Source: a bacterium | Lineage (GTDB): Bacteria; Actinomycetota; Acidimicrobiia; Spongiisociales; Spongiisociaceae | Direction: 5' to 3' | Length of the DNA stretch: 64,000 bases | Assembly: GCA_028820935.1 (NCBI GenBank) | Contig: JAPPHZ010000042.1 | Coordinates: 27,145 to 91,144 of the forward strand | Shown here: positions 54,573 through 63,509 of the stretch, piece after piece | Layout: each line of letters begins with the position of its first letter | Numbering within the stretch: the first letter of the stretch is position 1 | Translations under genes and position numbers: made by a program | The notes under the pieces: model-generated | The model's database searches: none | The model's input: only the letters and a program-made list of their open reading frames with translations | Told to the model about the DNA's origin: nothing

Positions 54573-55814
54573 CTAGTTCCGTCCGGTCCAGCTGACCATG
54601 GCGGTCTCGGCGAGACCGTGCCACTGGGTGATGCCGTCGCGGAAGGCGCTCCAATGCCCGAAGATGGTGTTGAAGTCATCATTCTCGGCCGCGGTCTCGT
54701 CGAAGAGCTCGAACGCGGCGTCCTCCGAAGCCTGCATCACGTCGTCCGGGAAGGGCCGCAGCTCGATACCCGACTCGAGAACCGTCTGGAGAGCAGCCGG
54801 GTTCTTGGCGTCGTAGCGCGCCATCATGGTGGCGTTGGTAGCGTACGCGGCCGCCTGGACTATCGCCTGGTACTCCTCGGGCAGCTGGTTCCATTCGTCC
54901 AGCGGGATGAAGACATCGAGCTCGGGGCCCGGCTCCCACCACCCCGGGTAGTAGTAATACGTGGACACGTCATGGAATCCCATGGTCGTGTCGTCGTACG
55001 GGCCCACCCACTCGGTGGCGTCGATGGCGCCGGTCTGGAGTGCCTGGAAGATCTCACCGCCGGGCAACACCTGTACGGTGACGCCAAGCCGCTCCATAAC
55101 CTTGCCTCCCAGGCCGGGTATCCGCATTCGCAGTCCCTGCAGGTCCGCCGCGGAGTTGATCTCCTTGTTGAACCAACCGCCCATCTGGACTCCGGTATTA
55201 CCGGCCGGGAAGTTGATCACGCCGAAGCGATCCGCGTAGAAGTCCTGCATCAGCTGCAAGCCGCCGCCCTCGTACATCCACGCGTTCTGCTGCCGGTAGG
55301 TGAACCCGAACGGCAGGGCCGTGTTGAAGGCCGTGGCAGGGCTCAGACCCACGTAGTAGTAGGACGCGGTATGGCCGGCCGGGATGGCGTTCTGCTGGAC
55401 GTTCTGCAGGACCTCGAGTCCCGGTACCAGCTCGCCTGCCGCCCTGGGCGTGATGGTGAACCGGCCACCGGTCATGTCCGAGACCCGCTGGGCGAAGTCC
55501 ACGGCGCCGCCGTAGATGGTGTCCAGCGACAGCGGCCAGCTGGTGCCCATCTCCCACTCGATCTCGGGACCGCCCTGGGTCATGACCACCTCGACCGCTT
55601 CCTGGGCGGTGTCCGCCGTGGCAGCCGTGGTGGCCGAACCCGACGTCCCCTGGGTGGTGGTGGCCTCGGATTCTCCCGTTCCGCAAGCGCCGATGGTGGT
55701 GAGCAACCCGCCCGCGGCGACGGTCATGCCCGCCTTCTTCAGGAAGTCACGCCGGTCGACCTTGGTCTCCAGCGTCTCTTCCAGCGAGGGTCCTCCCCTG
55801 TTATCTCTCGCCAA
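54573..55814 (-). CDS. TRAP transporter substrate-binding protein (DctP family)
   Basis: A 413-residue receptor. Starting at the TTG at 55814, AGGAGG lies 5 bases upstream. The N-terminus has the twin-arginine motif DRRDFLKK and a lipobox IGAC (C44). The mature domain has [38 protein letters not shown] and [20 protein letters not shown], the DctP signature with the Arg that salt-bridges a ligand carboxylate. No DctQ/DctM membrane genes lie in the window, so partners are elsewhere. The ligand is probably an organic or keto acid. It lies 201 bp after the cyclase start on the same strand. Confidence 0.85.
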   Translation of the reverse strand: MARDNRGGPSLEETLETKVDRRDFLKKAGMTVAAGGLLTTIGACGTGESEATTTQGTSGSATTAATADTAQEAVEVVMTQGGPEIEWEMGTSWPLSLDTIYGGAVDFAQRVSDMTGGRFTITPRAAGELVPGLEVLQNVQQNAIPAGHTASYYYVGLSPATAFNTALPFGFTYRQQNAWMYEGGGLQLMQDFYADRFGVINFPAGNTGVQMGGWFNKEINSAADLQGLRMRIPGLGGKVMERLGVTVQVLPGGEIFQALQTGAIDATEWVGPYDDTTMGFHDVSTYYYYPGWWEPGPELDVFIPLDEWNQLPEEYQAIVQAAAYATNATMMARYDAKNPAALQTVLESGIELRPFPDDVMQASEDAAFELFDETAAENDDFNTIFGHWSAFRDGITQWHGLAETAMVSWTGRN

Positions 55815-56075
55815 TGGCTCCTCCTCTCCCGACTGGGTCGAGCGCCGTCCCGGGAGGGTCGTGGAGGACCCCGTTGATGCCGGCATGACGATCGACGGCA
55901 AAGTGCAGGTCGGCGCGTTGTGCGCCTTCCCACCAGGTGCCCACAATCTTACCGGTCATTCGTCGGCTATGACCTCGGAGGCTTCTGAGAAGTCCCTGCT
56001 AGAAGTGCCCTTGATGACCACCGCTCCAGACCGGATGGTGTACAGACCTGCACATTGCAGGCTCTCGGGCCGCCC

Positions 56076-57656
56076 TCAGCGACGTAGGACCCGACCGCTA
56101 CGGTGGCCCGTCTCGGTACCGTCGATGACTGTAACCCCTCCGTTCACCACCACATGCCGGACGCCGACCGCCGGCAGGTTCGGATCGTCGAGCGTCCCCC
56201 GATCCGAGAATTCGTCGGGATCGAAGACGACTATATCCGCCTGCTTACCCTCGATCAGGCGGCCCCGGTCGCCGAGCCTCATCCGGTCGGCCGGCTGGGC
56301 GGTCAGCTTGTACACGGCCTCTTCCAGCGTCATTTCCCGCCTCTCCCTGACCATGGTCCGGAAGAAGATCCCGACCCAGGTGTAGGCGCCGAGGAACGTG
56401 GTGTCGGCGAGGGGGCCATCCGTACACAGCGCGGTGGCGTCCGACTCGGTGGTGCATAGAGGGTGGCGAAAGGTGTGGGCCAGCATGTCGTCGTCGTACG
56501 AGTGGACGATCAGCAGCGCGCCGTGGGGGTCGTCGCCCTCCGCTAGCAGCAGGTCGTACATGGTGTCGTAGGGATCACCGCCGGAGGGCGTCAGGTCGGC
56601 GATGCTGTAACCGGCCTTGGCCGGGGAGCCGGTACTGCGGAACAGGGCAACCCGGTCCCAGCCTCCGAGCCCGAAGGATGAGATGATGCTGTCATATCGC
56701 TTCAGGCGATCCCTTGTGGCCGGATCTTGCAGGTAATGCCTCAGCCGGGCCGGTCCGTCGTCCATCGCCCAGGAGGGGAGCACCGCGCTCAGGTTGGTGA
56801 TGCCGTGAAGCCGGGTGTGAGCGTCGAACTCGACGTCGAGCCCGCTCCCGTGGGCGGCCTCCACCGCCTCGATGCAGCGCTCGAGCGAGTCCACCGGCCC
56901 GCCCCGGCGCGGGATGATGTGCGATAGTTGGAGCCGGACCCCGGTCGCGGCCGCGGCGCGCAGGCCTTCCTCGACCGCCTCGATCGCCAACACCTCGCGG
57001 TTTCGCTCGTGAGTGGCGTACAGCCCACCGTGACGAGCCGTAACCCGGCATAGCTCGATGAGTTCCTCCTCGGACGCCTCCCGCTCGGCGGGATACTCGA
57101 GTCCGGTGGAGAACCCGAAGGCGCCCGCGTCCAGACCTTCTTCGAGGAGTCGCGCCATCAGTGCTGTTTCGTCGGCGGTGGCCGGCCGTCTCACGTCGCT
57201 CACCGCGGCGAGTCGCAGGTTCCCGTTGGGGACCAGCGTGGCCACGTTGACCGCCGGTCCGGCCTCCTCCAATCGGGCGAGATAGCCCTCCATCGTCGTC
57301 CAGTCGATCGGGAGGAGGTCCTGGTAGCCGTAGATGTTCCCGGTGAAGGCATCGACATTCGGACCCAGCGGCGCGCAGCCGTGGCCGCAGTTGCCGACCA
57401 CCTCGGTGGTAACGCCCTGGAAGATCTGGCTGTGGGCACGGGGATCGATCATCAGCGTGAAGTCCGAGTGGCTGTGGATGTCCATGAAGCCGGGCGCCAC
57501 GACCATCCCGGTCGCGTCGAGCGACTGTCGGGCTTCAGCCCGGCTCAGGTCGCCTATCGCCGCGATCCGGTCTCCCGCTACGCCTATGTCGCCCGAGCGG
57601 CTCGGCGCGCCGGTACCGTCCACCAACCGACCACCCCGGATCGCCAAGTCGAACAT
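56076..57656 (-). CDS. N-acyl-D-amino-acid deacylase (D-aminoacylase family)
   Basis: A 526-residue amidohydrolase-superfamily enzyme. The metal motif is MDIHSHSD (H61, H63), and the cysteine ligand typical of D-aminoacylases is C90 in TTEVVGNCG. Later parts include LQLSHIIPR and the small beta domain with its residues split between N- and C-terminal ends (LAIRGGRLVDGTG ... GVRHVVVNGGVTVIDG). It removes acyl groups from N-acyl-D-amino acids or related ureas. It is divergent from the D-serine-dehydratase-like gene (170-bp gap), suggesting joint D-amino-acid use. Confidence 0.85.
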   Translation of the reverse strand: MFDLAIRGGRLVDGTGAPSRSGDIGVAGDRIAAIGDLSRAEARQSLDATGMVVAPGFMDIHSHSDFTLMIDPRAHSQIFQGVTTEVVGNCGHGCAPLGPNVDAFTGNIYGYQDLLPIDWTTMEGYLARLEEAGPAVNVATLVPNGNLRLAAVSDVRRPATADETALMARLLEEGLDAGAFGFSTGLEYPAEREASEEELIELCRVTARHGGLYATHERNREVLAIEAVEEGLRAAAATGVRLQLSHIIPRRGGPVDSLERCIEAVEAAHGSGLDVEFDAHTRLHGITNLSAVLPSWAMDDGPARLRHYLQDPATRDRLKRYDSIISSFGLGGWDRVALFRSTGSPAKAGYSIADLTPSGGDPYDTMYDLLLAEGDDPHGALLIVHSYDDDMLAHTFRHPLCTTESDATALCTDGPLADTTFLGAYTWVGIFFRTMVRERREMTLEEAVYKLTAQPADRMRLGDRGRLIEGKQADIVVFDPDEFSDRGTLDDPNLPAVGVRHVVVNGGVTVIDGTETGHRSGRVLRR

Positions 57657-57826
57657 CGCGGGCCCTTCTCCCTGTGATGGAACAGCCTACGCTTTTCGCC
57701 GGGACCACTCCATTCCGATCACATTCCTACTTAACAATTCTCAACAAGGTATAGCTTTAATCCATGGCCTGAGCGTATCCCGTCAAGGATGTAGCATCAC
57801 GGCCGCGCGGGGTACGCGACCGCGCC

Positions 57827-59140
57827 GTGGAGAATATGCCGCACGCCTCAGGAATCGACTACGGAGTGATGGAGGAGGCCCTCCGGTCGCTCGACCGGAT
57901 CCCCCTGCCGGTCGGGTTGAAGGGCTTGCCCCCGGAGCGTGACGGGGCACCCTGGACGCCGGCCGGGATCAGGGCGGCGGGATTGAACGCCCGCCGCGAC
58001 CTCCCCACTCCGTTCCCTGTCCTCCGCCGGAGCGCCGTGGTCCATAACGCCGAGGTGATGAGCAGGTACTGCGCCGGCAGCGGCGCCCTTCTCGCCCCGC
58101 ATGGCAAGACGACCATGGCGCCGGCCCTCTGGAGGCTCCAGTTCGAGCACGGCACCTGGGGGCTCACCGTCGCCCTCCCGCACCAGGCCGTGACCGCCCA
58201 TGGCTTCGGGATACGCCGGATCCTCCTGGCCAACGAGGCGGCCGACCCCCGGTCCCTCGAGATGCTCGTCCGCCTGGCCGCAGAGCCCGGGGTGGAGGTG
58301 TACAGCTTCATCGACTCGGTGGCCGGGGTCGGTGCCTACCGGGCGGCCATCGACAGCACCGGTGTCGACCCGGCCGGCCTGCGGTTCCTGATCGACATCG
58401 GCGTGCCGGACGGCCGCACCGGGTGCCGCAGCGCGGCCGAGGCCGAAGCCGTGGCACGCGCCATCCAACAGTCGGACACCGGCGTGGTCGGTGGGATCGG
58501 GGCGTACGAGGGTCCCGCGGGTGAGGACCGCTCACCGGAAAGCCTCCGTTCCGTGGGCGTCTACCTGGACTCCGTCACCGGAATCTTCCACGAATTTCAC
58601 GCCAAGGGAGTCTTTGCGGGAGACGCACCGCCGGTCCTGTCGATCGGAGGTTCCGACGTGTTCGATGTCGTTCGCCGCCACGTGCAGCACGATCTCGCCT
58701 CCCTCGACTCCTACCGGCTGGTGCTCCGATCCGGCTGCTACATCGTTCATGACCATGGCCACTATGCCGCGGTCGGGCCGAGCGCCCAGCCCGGTTGGGC
58801 CTACACGCCCTTACGAGGGGCCCTTGAGATCGGAGCCACCGTGATCTCAAGGCCGCAGCCCAACTTGGCCCTGCTCAACGTCGGGCGGCGTGACATAGGC
58901 TTCGACAAAGGTCTTCCCTCAGTGATCGATCCGGTCTCCGCCGGTGGTGGCCCGATTCCGATCCTCAAGCTGAACGACCAGCACGCCTTCGTGCGCCCCG
59001 ACGATCCCGCGGCCCTCCCTGTGGGGACCCCGGTGCGGGTCGGGATCTCGCATCCCTGCACCACCCTCGACAAGTGGCGCGTCCTGCTCGTAACCGACGA
59101 CGACTACAACATCATCGACGCGGTCGCCACCATCTTCTGA
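57827..59140 (+). CDS. D-serine dehydratase/D-threonine aldolase-like PLP enzyme 2
   Basis: A 437-residue fold-type III PLP enzyme. The PLP Lys is K94 in LLAPHGKTTMAP, and the zinc pair His-x-Cys is present in GISHPCTTLDKW, as in eukaryotic-type D-serine dehydratase; compare copy 1 at 30785, where this His is lost. Starts: GTG at 57827 or ATG at 57836 (GGAG 3 bases upstream, rather close). Divergent from the D-aminoacylase, so it could process the released D-amino acid. The intergenic region has an AT-rich block at about 57720-57765 that may hold promoters. Confidence 0.83.
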   Translation: MENMPHASGIDYGVMEEALRSLDRIPLPVGLKGLPPERDGAPWTPAGIRAAGLNARRDLPTPFPVLRRSAVVHNAEVMSRYCAGSGALLAPHGKTTMAPALWRLQFEHGTWGLTVALPHQAVTAHGFGIRRILLANEAADPRSLEMLVRLAAEPGVEVYSFIDSVAGVGAYRAAIDSTGVDPAGLRFLIDIGVPDGRTGCRSAAEAEAVARAIQQSDTGVVGGIGAYEGPAGEDRSPESLRSVGVYLDSVTGIFHEFHAKGVFAGDAPPVLSIGGSDVFDVVRRHVQHDLASLDSYRLVLRSGCYIVHDHGHYAAVGPSAQPGWAYTPLRGALEIGATVISRPQPNLALLNVGRRDIGFDKGLPSVIDPVSAGGGPIPILKLNDQHAFVRPDDPAALPVGTPVRVGISHPCTTLDKWRVLLVTDDDYNIIDAVATIF

Positions 59141-59183
59141 CCCGGGACCGGCGACCGCACCCGGGCGCTGGTCACGCCGAGGC

Positions 59184-60245
59184 TCAGGCGCTGGACCAGG
59201 ATCCGGCCCGTTCCCGGTGCTGCGTATTTCGAGCCTGCTCCAGGATGAGATCGAAGATCTTCTCGACCTCGACCGGATTCAGGCCGTGCCTCTCCGCTTC
59301 CTGCCTGACGACGGCCAGCAGCTCCTCCTCGCGCTCGGGCACGTGGACCGGCATCCCGCGCTCGGCCTTGATCCGGCCCACCCGCATGACCATGAGATGC
59401 CGGCGCGCCAGCAGGCGGACCAGGTCACGGTCGATCATGTCGATGTTCATCCGGACCCGATTGACACCCAGCGCGTCCATGAGATCGGTGAACATCTCGA
59501 AGGTGATCTGATGGGACACGGCGGTGCGGGCCGCCATGGGATCCGGGTGGACCTCCACCATCAGCCCGTCGGAGCCTACGCCCTGGGCGGCCAGCGACAA
59601 GGGCTGGATCCTGGTCCGCGAGCCGGCCGCGGCGGAAGGAGCCACGATGACCGGCAGGTGGCTGATCTCCTTCAGCACCGGGATCGAGCTGAGGTCTAGG
59701 GTCGCCCGGGTCGACTTCTCGAAGGTACGGATGCCGCCCTCGCACAGCACCACCTGGTCATTGTCCTCGGCGAGTACGTACTCGGCTGCCCACAGCCACT
59801 CGTCCACCGTGGCGGACCCCCCGCGCTCGAGCAGCACCGGCTTCCCCGTCCCGCCGATGACGCGTAGCAACTCGAAGTTCTGCATGGAGCGGGGATCGAC
59901 GTGGATCATGTCCACGTGCGAGGCGACCAGTTCTACGTCCTTGGGTTCCAAGGCCTTGGTGACCGTGGGCAGGCCCACCTCGGCTCCGGCGTCCCTCAAC
60001 AACTCCAGGCCGGGCCGGCCCAGACCCGGGAACTCGTACGGCGAGGCGGTCGACTCGTACACCCCGCCCCGGAGGACGGCGGCGCCCGCATCCGCCACCG
60101 CGGTGGCGACCTCCATGATCTGTTCGTCCGACTCGACCGCCCGAGGGCCTGCGATGGTCGGGAAAGGGTCGTGCCCGAACCTGGTGTCGCCCACCTCGAC
60201 GATGGTGTCCGTGGGCGATCCGTTGCGTAGTGCTCTGCGTTCCAT
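59184..60245 (-). CDS. DAHP-synthase-like/chorismate mutase fusion with degenerate DAHPS site
   Basis: A 353-residue protein: type I-beta DAHP synthase domain (about 25-255) followed by an AroQ chorismate mutase domain (about 262-345). The mutase keeps R265, R282, K293, R305, E306 and Q342 against E. coli CM; D48 corresponds to V302. The DAHPS half lacks expected residues: GPC is GPR (R35), KPRTSPY is ESTASPY (64-70), KPVLLKRG has E140, CERG is CEGG (G170), DPSH is APSA (202-205), and the final SDG Asp is A242. E231 of EVHP stays. The mutase half probably works in Phe/Tyr synthesis while the other half may be structural. GAGGAGC precedes the ATG at 60245. An attenuator precedes the gene. Confidence 0.85.
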   Translation of the reverse strand: MERRALRNGSPTDTIVEVGDTRFGHDPFPTIAGPRAVESDEQIMEVATAVADAGAAVLRGGVYESTASPYEFPGLGRPGLELLRDAGAEVGLPTVTKALEPKDVELVASHVDMIHVDPRSMQNFELLRVIGGTGKPVLLERGGSATVDEWLWAAEYVLAEDNDQVVLCEGGIRTFEKSTRATLDLSSIPVLKEISHLPVIVAPSAAAGSRTRIQPLSLAAQGVGSDGLMVEVHPDPMAARTAVSHQITFEMFTDLMDALGVNRVRMNIDMIDRDLVRLLARRHLMVMRVGRIKAERGMPVHVPEREEELLAVVRQEAERHGLNPVEVEKIFDLILEQARNTQHRERAGSWSSA

Positions 60246-60285
60246 GATGCTCCTCTGTGTCGGATTCGCTCCAGACGTCAAAGCG

Positions 60286-60307
60286 CCCGGAGCGGGCGCT
60301 CCGGGCC
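60286..60307 (-). terminator. Attenuator terminator hairpin upstream of the DAHPS-like/CM gene
   Basis: GCCCGGAGCG and CGCTCCGGGC are perfectly complementary 10-base arms (60286-60295 and 60298-60307). On the minus strand the stem is followed by GCTTTGAC, a weak T run. The left arm can instead pair, as AGGCCCGG (60302-60309), with CCGGGCCT at 60348-60355 in the leader, an exclusive 8-bp antiterminator. A third hairpin, CCGGGC-CGGT-GCCCGG, lies at 60352-60367. Confidence 0.7.
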
Positions 60308-60317
60308 TTGGCTTTTC

Positions 60318-60404
60318 TACGACAGGTTCGGTCTAGACGTCGCGCCAGGCCCGGGCACCGGGCCCGGTAAAGGCGAAGTACGAATACACCTGGGTAGAAG
60401 TCAC
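60318..60404 (-). CDS. Aromatic amino acid leader peptide (attenuator)
   Basis: A 28-residue frame starting with GTG at 60404 and ending at TAG. Residues 6-12 are VYSYFAF, giving Tyr7, Tyr9, Phe10 and Phe12, a density expected for a Phe/Tyr-sensing leader. No ribosome site is present, but a promoter 7 bases upstream would make a leaderless mRNA. A ribosome stalled at Tyr/Phe codons would cover the first hairpin arm at 60362-60367 and free the antiterminator. It controls the chorismate mutase fusion gene starting at 60245. Confidence 0.7.
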
Positions 60405-60411
60405 GAAGGGC

Positions 60412-60441
60412 AGGTTACCCCATCGGCGACCGGGCCGACAA
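60412..60441 (-). promoter_or_regulatory. Putative promoter of leader peptide and DAHPS-like/CM gene
   Basis: On the minus strand TTGTCG (60436-60441) is followed after 18 bases by TAACCT (60412-60417). The -10 box ends 7 bases before the leader GTG, so the transcript would begin at or next to the start codon, as in leaderless actinobacterial mRNAs. Confidence 0.55.
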
Positions 60442-60474
60442 CCCGAAACGGCCTTGGGTTGATGTCCTGGACCC

Positions 60475-61368
60475 CTACCCGTCCTCATGGTGGGCCACGG
60501 CGCCTTGGGCTCGGTCGTTCTCGGGCGTCACCACCGGATTGCGCTTGCCCAACCAGAGGAAGAGGCCGACGCCGCCCACCGCGGCGGCCAGGGCGCTCCA
60601 CTGGCTCCATGTCAGCGCACCGAGGGTCCGGTCGCCGCCGACATCCAGGGCGAGGCGCGTGAAGTCGATGAAAAAGCGCTGGAGGCCGTACCAGGTCATC
60701 CAGATGGCGAACAGCTGACCGTAGCGGAGCCGCACGCCGGACCGGAAGACCAGCCAGTAGAGGAAGCCGAAGCAGACCGCCGCGGCCAGCATGTCGTACA
60801 GGGCGGCATGGTGGTAGATGCCGCAGAACTCGCCCACGGTCGCGGTCACGCACTCCAGGCGGTCGTGCTGGGGGGCCACGTCGTAGCCCGGCCGGATCCC
60901 GTACCCCAGCGCGAACCGGGTCGGACCGCCGAGGTGCTCCACGATGGCGAGATCGCCGATGCGGCCCACCACCGTTCCTATGGCCAGGCCGAAGGCGGCC
61001 ACGTCCACGGCCGGTCCCAGCCGGAGCCCCAGCCGGTGAGCCCTCCAGACACCGGCTCCGATGCCGCCGGCGAAACCACCCAGGATCGAGTAGTTGCCGC
61101 CGATGTTGATCAGCTGGCCCGCGTCGAACCCGTTCTCCGCCCAGTAGGCGGGCAGGGTCAGCCATCGCGCGCCCAGCAGCGCCCCCACCAGCGCCCAGGT
61201 GAGGACCGACTGGAAAAGGTTGCCGTCGAATCCCCGGGCCCGGTAGCGGAGGGTGCCGTAGTAGGCGCCGGCCAGAAAGCCCACCCCGGCGAAGACGCCG
61301 TGGAGCGACATCCGCAGCGGCCCGACCTCGAAGATCGGGATGGGCGGGTAGGAGATGACTGCGAACAC
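60475..61368 (-). CDS. lgt: Prolipoprotein diacylglyceryl transferase-family membrane protein
   Basis: A 297-residue protein with about seven membrane spans. Lgt signature region: VVGRIGDLAIVEHLGGPTRFALG with the essential Arg (GRIGN in most members; Asn is Asp here) and the Glu. HHAALYD corresponds to the HPTQLYE motif. The usual R-G-G-x-x-x-x-H/Y-G-G segment is GGNYSILGGFAGG, with Leu at the His/Tyr position. It transfers diacylglycerol to lipobox cysteines at the membrane, needed by the many lipoproteins in this window. Deviations leave open that it is a second, divergent Lgt. GTG start at 61368. Confidence 0.78.
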   Translation of the reverse strand: MFAVISYPPIPIFEVGPLRMSLHGVFAGVGFLAGAYYGTLRYRARGFDGNLFQSVLTWALVGALLGARWLTLPAYWAENGFDAGQLINIGGNYSILGGFAGGIGAGVWRAHRLGLRLGPAVDVAAFGLAIGTVVGRIGDLAIVEHLGGPTRFALGYGIRPGYDVAPQHDRLECVTATVGEFCGIYHHAALYDMLAAAVCFGFLYWLVFRSGVRLRYGQLFAIWMTWYGLQRFFIDFTRLALDVGGDRTLGALTWSQWSALAAAVGGVGLFLWLGKRNPVVTPENDRAQGAVAHHEDG

Positions 61369-61436
61369 GACCGCGAGCCTACCGGGCCGGAGACGCCTAC
61401 TCGTCGAAGGTGGGCCTGGTCACTCCGAGGGCGTGA

Positions 61437-62042
61437 TCAGGCGAGAGACGGCAGGTAGGCGGGCCGGGACTGCTCGAAGACCTCGATGGCCTCGAGATTC
61501 CGCATGGTGAGGCCGATGTCGTCGAGTCCCTCGAGGAGCCGGTACTTGGTGAAGGCGTCGATCTCGAAACCGGCCTGCCAGTCCCCGGTGGTGACGGTCT
61601 GGGTCTCCAGGTCGATGGTGATCACCGCGCCCGGCGTGGCGGTGGCCAGCTCGATCAGCCGGTTCACCTCGGCCTCGGTGAGCGTGACCGGCAGCAACCC
61701 GATCTTGGTGCAGTTGTTGTAGAAGATGTCGGCGAACGTGGGGGCAATCACCGCCTCGAAGCCCCAGTCCTGGATGCCCCACGGGGCGTGCTCGCGAGAC
61801 GATCCCGAACCGAAGTTGGGACCGCTGACCAGGACCCGGGCCTCCTGGTACTCGGGGCGGTTGAGGATGAACTCCGGATCGAGTTCCCCGCCGGCGATCC
61901 TGGCCCAGTCGTGGAACAGGAACTGCCCGTAGCCGCTCCGCTCCACCCGCTTGAGGAACTGCTTGGGCATGATCTGGTCGGTGTCGCAGTTGTTCCTCGG
62001 CAGGGGCGCCATGGTGCCGGTGATGATGCCTACAGGATCCAC
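61437..62042 (-). CDS. leuD: 3-isopropylmalate dehydratase small subunit
   Basis: A 201-residue swivel-domain subunit. NCDTDQIMPKQFLKRVERSG is the hallmark N-terminal stretch, and GSGSSREHAPWGIQDWGFEAVI holds the SREHA substrate-binding loop. It partners LeuC to isomerise 2- to 3-isopropylmalate in leucine synthesis in the cytoplasm. The GTG at 62042 lies 2 bp after the LeuC stop and gives normal length; the longer frame overlaps LeuC. Confidence 0.95.
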   Translation of the reverse strand: MDPVGIITGTMAPLPRNNCDTDQIMPKQFLKRVERSGYGQFLFHDWARIAGGELDPEFILNRPEYQEARVLVSGPNFGSGSSREHAPWGIQDWGFEAVIAPTFADIFYNNCTKIGLLPVTLTEAEVNRLIELATATPGAVITIDLETQTVTTGDWQAGFEIDAFTKYRLLEGLDDIGLTMRNLEAIEVFEQSRPAYLPSLA

Positions 62043-62044
62043 GG

Positions 62045-63448
62045 TCAGGCCCAGGTTCGCACGTCGACGAAGTGCCCGGCCACCGCCGCCGCGGCGGCCA
62101 TCTCGGGGCTGACGAGGTGGGTGCGCCCGCCCCGCCCCTGGCGACCCTCGAAGTTGCGGTTGGATGTCGAGGCGCAGCGCTCCCCCGGCGCCAGGATGTC
62201 GTCGTTCATCCCCAGGCACATGGAGCATCCGGCGTCCCGCCACTCGAACCCGGCTTTCTTGAAGATGCGGTCGAGGCCCTCCTCCTCGGCCTGGAGCTTC
62301 ACCAGGCCGGAACCGGGCACCACCATGGCGCTGACCGACCGGGCCACTGAGCGCCCTTCCACTATCCCCGCCGCCGCTCGCAGGTCCTCGATGCGGGCGT
62401 TGGTGCACGATCCGAGGAAGACCCGGTCGAGGCGGATATCGGTGATCGGTGTGCCCGCCGCCAGGTCCATGTACTCCAGGGCCCGCCCGCATCCTGACCG
62501 GTCGAGCGGATCCTCGTAGTCGTCCGGGTGGGGCACCCGGGCGCTGACCGGCACGGTCTGGGCGGGGTTGGTGCCCCAGGAGACGTGGGGCTCGAGCTCG
62601 GCCGCGTCCAACTCGACCTCGGTGTCGAAGGTGGCGCCGTCATCGGTGGGGAGGGTGCGCCAGTGATCCAGCGCCGCTTCCCAGTCCCTGGGGGCGTGGG
62701 GGCGTCCCTCCAGGTACGAGTAGGTGGTGTCGTCCGGGGCCACCATGCCGGCCCGGGCCCCTCCCTCGATCGACATGTTGCAGATGGTCATGCGGGCCGC
62801 CATCGAGAGGGAGCGGATGGTGGAGCCCCGGTACTCGATCACGTGGCCGACCCCGCCGGCCACCCCGATCCGGGCGATGATGGCCAGGATGATGTCCTTG
62901 GCGGTGACCCCCCTGGGGAGATCGCCGTCGACCGTCACCGCCATGGCCTTGGGCTTTGCCTGGGGAAGGGTCTGGGTGGCTAGCACGTGCTCCACCTCGG
63001 AGGTGCCGATCCCGAAGGCCAGCGCTCCGAAGGCGCCGTGGGTGGCGGTATGGGAGTCGCCGCAGACGATGGTCATACCGGGCTGGGTGATCCCCTGTTC
63101 GGGACCGATGATGTGGACGATGCCCTGGCGGGGGTCGTCCAGCCCGTACAGGGTGATGCCGTACTGCTCGCAGTTGGCGATCAGGGCGTCGATCTGCTTC
63201 TTCGACAGCGGATCCCGTATCCCGAGACTGCGGTTGGCGGTCGGGACCCCGTGGTCGATGGTCGCCAGTGTCAGGTCGGGTCGCCGCACGCCCCGCCCGG
63301 CCAGCCGCAGGCCGTCGAACGCCTGCGGGCTGGTCACCTCGTGGACCAGATGCAGGTCGATGTAGAGAAGGGACGGCTCCCCGGGAGCCTCGTGGGCCAC
63401 ATGGGCGTCCCAGACCTTCTGAAAAAGAGTTCGCGGCGGGTTCGTCAT
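62045..63448 (-). CDS. leuC: 3-isopropylmalate dehydratase large subunit
   Basis: A 467-residue aconitase-family subunit. The [4Fe-4S] cysteines are in [11 protein letters not shown] and CSMCLGMN; the substrate loop near [21 protein letters not shown] is canonical, as is the start [11 protein letters not shown]. Works with LeuD (2-bp gap) in leucine biosynthesis. Length fits bacterial LeuC (465-475). Only 61 bp separate it from the HicB gene upstream on the same strand and no leucine attenuator was seen. Confidence 0.96.
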   Translation of the reverse strand: MTNPPRTLFQKVWDAHVAHEAPGEPSLLYIDLHLVHEVTSPQAFDGLRLAGRGVRRPDLTLATIDHGVPTANRSLGIRDPLSKKQIDALIANCEQYGITLYGLDDPRQGIVHIIGPEQGITQPGMTIVCGDSHTATHGAFGALAFGIGTSEVEHVLATQTLPQAKPKAMAVTVDGDLPRGVTAKDIILAIIARIGVAGGVGHVIEYRGSTIRSLSMAARMTICNMSIEGGARAGMVAPDDTTYSYLEGRPHAPRDWEAALDHWRTLPTDDGATFDTEVELDAAELEPHVSWGTNPAQTVPVSARVPHPDDYEDPLDRSGCGRALEYMDLAAGTPITDIRLDRVFLGSCTNARIEDLRAAAGIVEGRSVARSVSAMVVPGSGLVKLQAEEEGLDRIFKKAGFEWRDAGCSMCLGMNDDILAPGERCASTSNRNFEGRQGRGGRTHLVSPEMAAAAAVAGHFVDVRTWA

Positions 63449-63509
63449 CGGATCGCCGAGAATGGTAGACGGGCGGCCTGATCAACCTGGCCGCGTGAAA
63501 GGGTCAGCG

